Below are positions 56,861 to 64,000 of a stretch of DNA of 64,000 bases, piece after piece. Position 1 is the first letter of the stretch; each line of letters opens with the position of its first letter. The stretch is taken from positions 1,232,966 through 1,296,965 of the forward strand of contig CM040446.1 of NCBI GenBank assembly GCA_022749755.1. Direction: 5' to 3'. Source of the stretch: Azadirachta indica (taxonomy: Eukaryota > Streptophyta > Magnoliopsida > Sapindales > Meliaceae). Position numbers and translations under genes: made by a program. Below the pieces are notes generated by a model. It worked only from the letters and a program-made list of their open reading frames with translations, was not told where the DNA came from and searched no databases.

Positions 56861-58292
56861 TCAATACCTAGATCTTGGATTCTTATGTTGCAGAAAAGTT
56901 TCATAAAATAACTTCTTGAAATGTTGCATGTGTTGAGTATCCAAGTTTATGCTCACATACAAGCTCCCATCATTCTGTGGACTTGGCAAAATATGACATA
57001 TCCCTTCGAAGTATGTGTTAACTGTCCTCACAAATATGGGTCGACCCCATCCAAAATCTGCATCATACATAGGCATTTGCATCAAATTAACTATATTGAG
57101 GTTAGGACACTTGTAAATGTGAGCTCCTCGCCTTACAACTGTTGGATCAGACTGTTGTTTTAGAAAAGCAAGTGCTGATTTCAAGTACTTATCATCCATC
57201 CGCTTTAATGCTTTATGAATTCTCTCTACTGTAAAATTAAACGTTTCTGATTGGATATCACCTGCTAATGCAATGGATGTATTGGTGAAGATTACATTAC
57301 CGAAATACTCAGATGGCAGTGGGGGATTCAGTCTAAACCGTCCGTTTGTGGGACTATGTAATTTGGTGGCTTGATCATTAGGCAATCCACGAGCTTTACA
57401 TACACAACGCCATATATGTGCTGCTAGGATCTCAAACCGACTGTACTTGAAAGTGGATCCATGATTTCTCTTAGAGTTTTCTTTCAGGATGTTGATTTGT
57501 GCGAGTGAGAGTTGAAGGATGGCAGTGCAAATGGATCCGGGATTTGATTGGGATTGTATGTTCTGTGCAGGGGAATTCATGGAAGGAGGTGGATCGTATT
57601 CAATGTGATGGAATGTAGGAGAAGTTGGCACCCCAACACCGAGTACTGTCCTATCCAAAACCGGTGGAACACTAACAGGAAGACAACGTGCAATCTCAGC
57701 CCATGAGTTTATAAAATGGAAAGTTGAAATTGCGTCTGCCAAAATGTGATGCAACCTAACTCCGAGACAAACCCCTCCACACTTGAAATGAGTTACCTAT
57801 TCAATATATTCAACATATATATATTAACTAGAATTTAATTATGTTAATATGTATATGTATAAGATGATTATGTTTTTATACCTGTGTCACCATAAGCGGA
57901 TGAGAAGATTTATGTTTTGTATCAACGACATTTGGAACCAGCGGCAAAAGTTTGAAGCCTTGTGAGAAGTCACCTAAATCATCAATTTCACAACTTGTTT
58001 CGGCCTCAATAAACAAGACTCCTTCCCCGTTACAGTCTATCTCAATTCTTCCATTTTCATCCTCACTCAACCTTCCAGCCAGGGGGTAAAACGACACAAG
58101 AACATTGCTTAAAGCTTCCTTCAGCAAACCAGCGTCAAAGAAATTGGAAGAATGATTTGGCCGCCGGTAGAACAACACATTCGGGACATAAACTTCTGGT
58201 ACCACTAGATCCAAGTCAGAAATCGGTTGCTGATGTTCGGGAGTTCCCTTCTCAGGGTGTATTATTGTTGATTTCTTTACATGAATTTCCAT
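56861..58292 (-). CDS. BAHD acyltransferase, HCT-like, intact
   Basis: Exon 1 is 58292-57882 (137 codons, MEIHVKKSTIIHPEK) and exon 2 57796-56861, with an 85-bp intron; 448 residues. Catalytic HILAD lies at 154-158 and DFGWG at about 384-388. Gln (LMQMPMYDADFGWG) stands where HCT has its shikimate-binding Arg. The blocks FYPLAGRLSEDENGR, WRCVCKARGLPNDQ, EYFGNVIF, TYFEG and NDGSLYVSINLD are intact. The second residue set differs from relatives in KGTPEHQQP for ETPKHFLP. Leader intron 58565-58321. The upstream block lies at 59360-59435. Confidence 0.92.
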
Positions 58293-58320
58293 GGTTTAAA
58301 AGTACTGTCAGTGTCTCCAC

Positions 58321-58640
58321 CTGCAATTATTGAGTACAGAATTATGATAACAGAATTTATAATTTTCAATTTAAATACCATTGATAATTATAATTTTCAC
58401 AATCATTTTTTTCAGAATAAGAAATTTCCTTTTTTTTCCTCAAATAGTTAATCGAGCATATATATATATATATATATATGCCTCTTAACTTTTATCAATG
58501 GAGAGAAAAACAAACTCTAAAACTCTTAAAAGCTAACACATCATGAGGAAGACAGGAACACATACCTTTTTGGATCTAAGACCTTTCGAAATTTGGAGGT
58601 GAAAGATCAATATATCTTCTGGTTTTTACAGCAATATTGA
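58321..58640 (-). promoter_or_regulatory. 245-bp leader intron and leader exon of BAHD 56861-58292
   Basis: Donor AAAAAG|GTATGTG is at 58566/58565 and acceptor AATTGCAG|GTGGAGAC at 58321/58320. An (AT)n run lies at 58460-58480 in the intron. The leader exon continues to about 58625 (CTCCAAATTTCGAAAGG). Confidence 0.6.
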
Positions 58641-59811
58641 ATGATTAAGCCATCCTCCCAAGTAGCTTAATTATTTATTAACCATCTCGCCGTGGCACAA
58701 GGTAATCAGGAAATTAACAAATTAAATTAAATAAATTTCAATATAGTCACCAACCTTTGGCCATTTATGAGTTTAGTTGATGTATTTGACAATTTTGTCA
58801 CAAACATACTTTAAACTTCTATTTTTATTTGATATTAATCCTTGTTATTTGGATCAACGTTTTTCTTTAATCTTTTCACCATATTCAATTTAACCTTCAT
58901 TGTCAGATTAGTTAAAAGGACATCATATAATAATTGGAATATTAATAAGCATTTAAAAATAAGAAATAAAATAATCTTATATAAATATTGATTAAGTTAT
59001 GCAATTATATATGCTTCATTTAAATTTTATATAATTATTACCTGAAAAACTTTTAATGAAAACAACAGAACAAACTTTTGGGTTTCATGAGAAAGTTCAA
59101 CGGGAACATTCAACAAATTGACATAGCACTTCTATTGTATCCACTATTGTAACTGGTACATTTTCAAATTATGATTGGTCAATTTTAAACTTAATTCATC
59201 TGTAGCTAGATCTCATTTAAGCCTAATTGTTCTTTTCATTTTCAGAGATCTCCGAAACTGTACGTATAACAAGTGAATCAGTGATAGAGGTTGGCAGTTG
59301 TTGAATGGATGATAAAGACTACAGACAGGGATATAAATACAATTATGTAATATATTAGTTGGCAAGACCTGCGGGGATTTTCTTGTGAATTATTCGAGGC
59401 TATATGCAGGGCATATGAATAATTTACAATTTGGTAGTTGTTGACTCTAAAAATTAATTATAAATCCTAAAACCAGATCCAAATGTCTAAAGCAGCTAGT
59501 AATTAATGAAATAAGTTAATTACCGAGAAGCTTCAGCATCATTAATTTATATTCAAATCCAAGTAGAGGTTATATATGCATGCACTATGCATGTGATTGT
59601 CTACATTAACGATACATATAATATATATTTTAGTACCACGAGTACTCCCGGGATTCGTTGCAGGTTCACTGCTTAGTAATTAAAGAACCGTGTAAATTCA
59701 ACTTGAATCAATCTTACTTAAATCTGCAACTAAATCGGAAACATTGTTCGAAGACATAAATCACTGCATGCACCATATTTGAATACAAATCAATCCTTGG
59801 AATATAACCAA
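58641..59811. other. Spacer; duplicated segment and upstream block
   Basis: About 59280-59805 corresponds to 49540-50035. The recurring upstream block is at 59360-59435 (CAAGACCTGCGGGGATTTTCTTGTGAATTATTCGAGGC...GCATATGAATAATTTAC). No gene. Confidence 0.55.
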
Positions 59812-61239
59812 CTAGATCTCGTAAAAGAATTTTTTGAAGAGCTGCATGTGCTGAGTTTCCAAATTTATAATCAATAACAAGCTCCCGTCATTGGTTGGAC
59901 TTGGATAAATATGCGATGTCCCTTCGAAATATGTGTTGACCAGCCTCGCAAAATTGGGTTTGCCCCATCCGAAATTTGCATCATACATAGGCATTTGCAT
60001 TAAATTGACTATGTTGAGGTTAGGGCACTTAAACATGTGAGCTCCTCGCCTTAACACCGATAGATCAGGCTGTTGTTTTACATACGCAAGAGCTGACTTT
60101 AAATACTCATTGTCCATTCGGTTTACTGCTTTACGAATTCTCTCAACTGTATCATTCAATGGTTCTGATTGAATCTTGCCAGATAAAGAAATCGTTGTAG
60201 CGGTGAAGGTTACATTTCCAAAATATCCAGAAGGGAGAGGTGGATTCAACCTAGACCGTCCATTTGTGGGAATGTGTAACTTGCTTGCTTGGTCGTCCGA
60301 TAATCCACGTGCTTTGCACACACAACGCCATATATGTGCTCCTATGATCTCAAACCTACTATACTTGACAGGGGATACAAGATCATTCTTTGATTTCTCT
60401 CTAAGGGTGTTGATTTGATCAAGCGATAGTCCAAGCATACTAGTGTAGATGGATCGAGGATTTGATTGCAATTGTTGCTTTTGAGGTGGGGTATTCATGG
60501 AAGGAGGTGGGTCGTACTCAATGTGATGGAATGTAGGATAAGTTGGGATCCCAGCACTAAGCATCGTTCGATCAAAGAATGGTTGAGTGGTGATCGGAAC
60601 ACCACGTGTCATCTCACCCCATGCATTGATGAAACTGTATGCCGAAATCGCATCTGCCAAAATATGATGCACCCTCACTCCAAGACAAACTCCTCCACAC
60701 TTGAAATGAGTTACCTATATATTCAAAATTAATATAACACAATATAGTAAAATAAAACATAACATTAACATATATATATATATATAATATAACGTATTCA
60801 ATTTATAAGATGATTATTTGATGTACCTGTGTCATCATTAGCGGACGAGAAGACACGTCTTTTGTATCATCGACAGTTGGAATAAGCGGCAGAAGTTTGA
60901 TGCCTTGTGAGCAGTCACCTAAATCATCAATAACACAATCTGTTTCGGCCTCTATAAACAAAACACCTTCGCCATTACACTCAACCTCGTTTCCTCCATT
61001 TTCATTCCTTCCCAGTCTTCCGGCTACGGGGTAAAATGGCACAAGAATGTTGCTTAAAGACTCTTTCAGCAAACCAGCTTCGAAGAAATTGGAAGAATCA
61101 TTTGACCGACGGTAGAAATACACAGTGGGGACGTACATTGCGGGTGCCACCAGGTCCAATTCAGAATTTGGTAGGAAATGTGTTTGGGGGTTTCCTGAGC
61201 AGGACGTATCATTGCTGATTGCTTTACATGAATTTCCAT
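59812..61239 (-). pseudogene. BAHD acyltransferase (HCT-like) with 2-bp frameshift in exon 1
   Basis: Exon 1 is 61239-60827 (413 bases, two more than the usual 411) and exon 2 60714-59812, with a 112-bp intron. The start MEIHVKQSAMIRPAQETPKH is followed by an extra GT/TG at about 61178-61181 (AAATGTGTTTGG against AAATGTTTGG in relatives), which throws the frame. The normal frame resumes at LDLVAPAMYVP. The rest is clean: FYPVAGRLGRNENGG, HILAD, WRCVCKARGLSDDQ, GYFGNVTF, MYDANFGWG. The C-terminus ends early (FFYEI-stop, about 11 residues short) and is shared with the 50.0 kb pseudogene. Leader intron 62277-61254 and a leader exon are preserved. Young pseudogene, null allele or assembly error. 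Confidence 0.88.
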
Positions 61240-61586
61240 TATGACTTGTTTACCTGCAGGGGCCACGGTACAAAATTATGATAACAAAAAGTTACATAAC
61301 AAAGAATAACCACAGAACTACTACTCATCAAATAATAAAAGTAAATTAAACGTTAATAAAATTAATTAAAAAACTAGGTTAACCATTTTCTTCCCAAATA
61401 TATATTACTCCATACCACCCCTAACATTTGTCGAAATTATACGTAGAGAGAAAGATTGTGAAAATTTATAGGAACCTCTTTTATTATAATATTTTTATCA
61501 AATTGACAATGTGTTACTTTCTAGAAAAATGTTAAATGACCAAAATAATCTTATTAACATATTAATTAAATAAAGTTTTATCAATC

Positions 61587-61629
61587 TTTTATTTTATTTT
61601 ATTTTATTTTATTTTATTTTATTTTATTT
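61587..61629. repeat. (TTTTA)n pentanucleotide microsatellite
   Basis: About eight uninterrupted TTTTA units, inside the leader intron of the BAHD locus at 59812-61239. Confidence 0.9.
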
Positions 61630-61699
61630 CTATTTCTTAACTTACTAAATCAAATATATCATTTACGATTAATTTATTTTAAAATAATTTGAAAATAAT

Positions 61700-61879
61700 A
61701 ATTTAACGAAATAATTTTTAAATAATTTTCGGGTCGGGTCGTCGGGGAGAGGTACCATCCCGTCCCTAAAATTATCCCGAACCCACCCCAATTTCCAAGT
61801 TTTTGGAATATTTCTCCTAAATCCCTGGTCTGAATGGGTCGGGCCGGAAGTCCCGCAGTAATTTTTGTCATCTCTAGTA
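61700..61879 (-). mobile_element. Possible hAT-type non-autonomous element end
   Basis: On the minus strand CTAGAGATGACAAAAATTACTGCGGGACTTCC is followed by GC-rich repeats of CCCGACCC and GGGTTCGGG. TAGAGATGGCAAA plus a GGGTCGGG-type stretch is a familiar terminus of plant hAT-derived elements. I cannot find the other end, so this may be a fragment. Confidence 0.35.
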
Positions 61880-62335
61880 GTAAGGGAGGTCTCTGTAACG
61901 TATCACAAACTTTCTCTCTACCTGTAATTTCAACAAACGTCAGGGAGGTATTTGCAAATACCTATATACATAATTTTAGTATAAAAACTCATTACTATTA
62001 CCCACAAAATTAAGCTAGCTAATTAATAGATTCATTGTGCAGCAGCTGAAATTTTTTTAATTTCACATATCAAATTTAAACATACTCTGGACTAGAATTT
62101 TGGAACAATATTTCAATATTTACTGAAAAAAAAAAAAAACACTTTTATGTTAATGGGTTTTATTTCCAACGGCCAATTAATTAACCAGAAGTCAAAGACA
62201 AATAAACATTAAAAAAATCCATGTATACATTCTTAAGACAAAGCAACTGATATTAGAAATTGAGTTTCTTGCTTTACCTGAGGAGAAGATTCAATCTGTG
62301 GGAAGAAAAGAGTGCTCCGAGAAACTGTGGAAAAG

Positions 62336-64000
62336 CTTGTGCTTTGCTTTTTATTTTTTTTTGTTTGAAGGAATTGTGCTTTGCTTTCAGTTTCCAAGAT
62401 GTTATATCGTCTTCCGTTCTAAAAGAGCAGTCTCTAAAACGTACTATTATTCTCCGAAAAAGAACAAAAGAAATCTCTTTCGCCTACCCCACACCCATTA
62501 ATGCGTCCACTTAATTGATGCTGCCCATTTTTTCTAATTTTTACTTCCATACACTTCCCTTTCTTCGAGAAATATTTAAAATTTGACCAACTATCTTTTT
62601 TAGTCTAAATAATTTTTAAACTATCTATTAAATATAATAATAATAATAATAATACGCATTTATTTTATAACATGTGGGTATAATAAAAATATTTTTTAAT
62701 ATATTTAGAATTAAAATAAAATTATTTATAATTTATTAATATTATATTAAAAAACTTGATTTATAATTAAGAATTTTTATTTAATTTAATATGAGATTGT
62801 CATAAAATTTACACTCAATTTAAATAATTGATTTTTACAAATTTTTAAAAATAAATTAACTAACCAGAAAAAATTGAACTCGTACCTTGTGAATGAAGAG
62901 TAAGAAGCTACCCTAAGCGTAGTTGGCAAGTCAATAATAACTTTGAATTTCTAAAAAATTATATATATATATATATATATATTTTTTGTAAGATTTCTAA
63001 TCTACTTCGTTAAATTTTTAGAATGATGCTAAGAACTGTTGATTGCAATAATTAATGATTATTTTTTTAAGGCAAATTTCGTCGAAATTATACAATTAAC
63101 AAAAATAAAAAGAGGACTCTGTCAACGAACGTCAAAGATTTGGTGGGATTACGTTTCCAGATGAAAAGTAGTCTCTGCTACCCCATGTTCTGTGGATCAG
63201 GCGCTATCCACATCACACATCCCCACAACTCTGTTGTTATAATTAATGCCATGTATATTAAACACCACACATTCTTCTGCCGTCCGATGGGTGCTCGTCC
63301 TTAATTGAGAAGACAGAACTCTTTTGATTTAGTGGTTTGGTGGTTGGTTCGGAAAGCAGTGCTACCCATACGTCTGTCTTAATTAATATAAGAACGAAAT
63401 CTTTGATGCCTGACTGCAGGAACAGGCTATACTTCGCAATGACTTTGGTCCATTCCTTGCTTACAAAAATATTGCAGTAAATGTTGTAAAGCAATTTAAT
63501 GTCAAAGTCAAGAAATTTTGCAGTCTCTGATTGTTACAGCTTGCAGATTAGCAAAATATAGCTGTATTGTGCATGTATTTGAAAATTTCCAGAGATCACG
63601 ATAAGAATAGTTAATGGATCTTATCGAGACACGTCGCCGCGGACGAAACAAAGCTCATCAACTTCAAGACACACTGATGATACCTCTCCGAATGCGGATA
63701 AGGCGATCGATCTAAGACTTGTACGTGTAATGAGTAAGAACCAAGTACTCGGATACTGATATCCCAGTAACACTGTATATATGGGGGAATTGTGTATACG
63801 ACATAAGTAATAGGACCCTCCTCTTCTTAAATTTGACACCGTTACCATTGCTTTAGTTGTAAGGATAAGACTCACATTTTATCTCAGACATGCCTACATC
63901 ACTTACCTCTCCTACAACGGTACTCAATCACTTTATCTTATAATACTCAACTCTTTTGGTCTCTCCTTAGATTTCCACAATTGTTACTATTTAAGTTCTT
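62336..64000. other. Right end of window, no supported gene
   Basis: Contains (AAT)n at 62637-62653 and (AT)n at 62960-62980. A stretch at 63420-63530 preceded by a CTGCAG-type acceptor stays open for about 35 codons (EQAILRNDFGPFLAYKNIAVN), but I cannot match it to a family. Minus-strand frames at 63258-63494 and 63621-63875 have no recognisable domain. Confidence 0.35.

Larger units (their letters stand above)
61254..62335 (-). promoter_or_regulatory. 1024-bp leader intron and leader exon of BAHD 59812-61239
   Basis: Donor CTCCTCAG|GTAAAGC is at 62278/62277 and acceptor CCCTGCAG|GTAAAC at 61254/61253. The leader exon 62278 to about 62335 (CCACAGTTTCTCGGAGCACTCTTTTCTTCCCACAG) is homologous to that at 45050-45110. 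The plus-strand frames 62260-62514 are antisense to it. Confidence 0.6.

Noticed and set aside
6636..61239. A complete metabolic gene cluster of unlike enzymes
   Set aside because: Only one enzyme family (BAHD) is present. RCI2 and SKIP1 neighbours have no known pathway link, so this is a tandem family array and not a mixed pathway cluster.

Overview
The window is plant nuclear DNA, from a eudicot. The base composition is AT-rich, genes have GT-AG introns, coding sequence is sparse, and there are LINE, LTR and MITE-type insertions. The genes have plant-only family assignments: an RCI2/PMP3 proteolipid, a SKIP1-like F-box protein, and a large tandem array of BAHD acyltransferases resembling hydroxycinnamoyl-CoA:shikimate hydroxycinnamoyltransferase (HCT). 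The species cannot be fixed from the sequence alone; a Citrus-like Sapindales origin is only a guess.

Layout. 0-6.3 kb, plus strand: an RCI2-type small membrane protein gene with two copies of its first exon (28-117 and 849-938) and one second exon (1752-1886), a non-coding stretch, then a two-exon SKIP1-like F-box/LRR gene (4846-6294) whose intron is filled by a 62-bp tandem repeat. 6.6-62.3 kb, all on the minus strand: 17 BAHD loci. Each coding unit has the same plan. A first exon of about 137-140 codons ends in a Gln codon; a phase-0 intron of 85-121 bp follows; a second exon of about 300-315 codons carries HXXXD and (D/N)FGWG. Many loci also have a 5'-untranslated leader exon and a leader intron of 96-1551 bp.

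BAHD inventory. Six loci read as intact: 8975-10402, 15457-16897, 38317-39775, 42039-43481, 51529-52984 and 56861-58292. Three have a single disabling lesion: 6636-8091 (in-frame TGA), 28030-29487 (in-frame TAG) and 59812-61239 (2-bp insertion). Eight are clear pseudogenes or fragments, near 12.0-13.3, 14.4-15.1, 18.9-20.1, 21.1-22.5, 33.1-35.1, 36.7-36.9, 49.2-49.5 and 50.0-51.25 kb. By residue signatures they form about three subgroups: one with a QMPMY(D/N)ADFGWG-type C-terminus (6.6 kb, and 42-61 kb), one around 9-15 kb, and one around 15.5-40 kb. None of the intact copies has the Arg seven to eight residues before DFGWG that binds shikimate in true HCT. The acceptor is therefore probably not shikimate, although transfer from an acyl-CoA is expected because the catalytic motifs are kept.

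Mobile DNA between the genes. There is a 5'-truncated L1-type LINE (24381-27124) with a perfect 15-bp target duplication, and a 100-bp LINE tail (32790-32889) with an 18-bp duplication. Two long-TIR elements with near-perfect 9-bp duplications lie at 40624-41746 and 47900-48639, and a third AT-rich TIR element at about 54150-55372. A probable Copia solo LTR splits a pseudogene exon, and a probable Gypsy 3' end truncates another pseudogene. Two segmental duplications (20.7-23.9 with 27.8-30.5 kb; 49.5-51.25 with 59.3-61.2 kb) show how the array grew. The last 1.7 kb shows no gene I can support.
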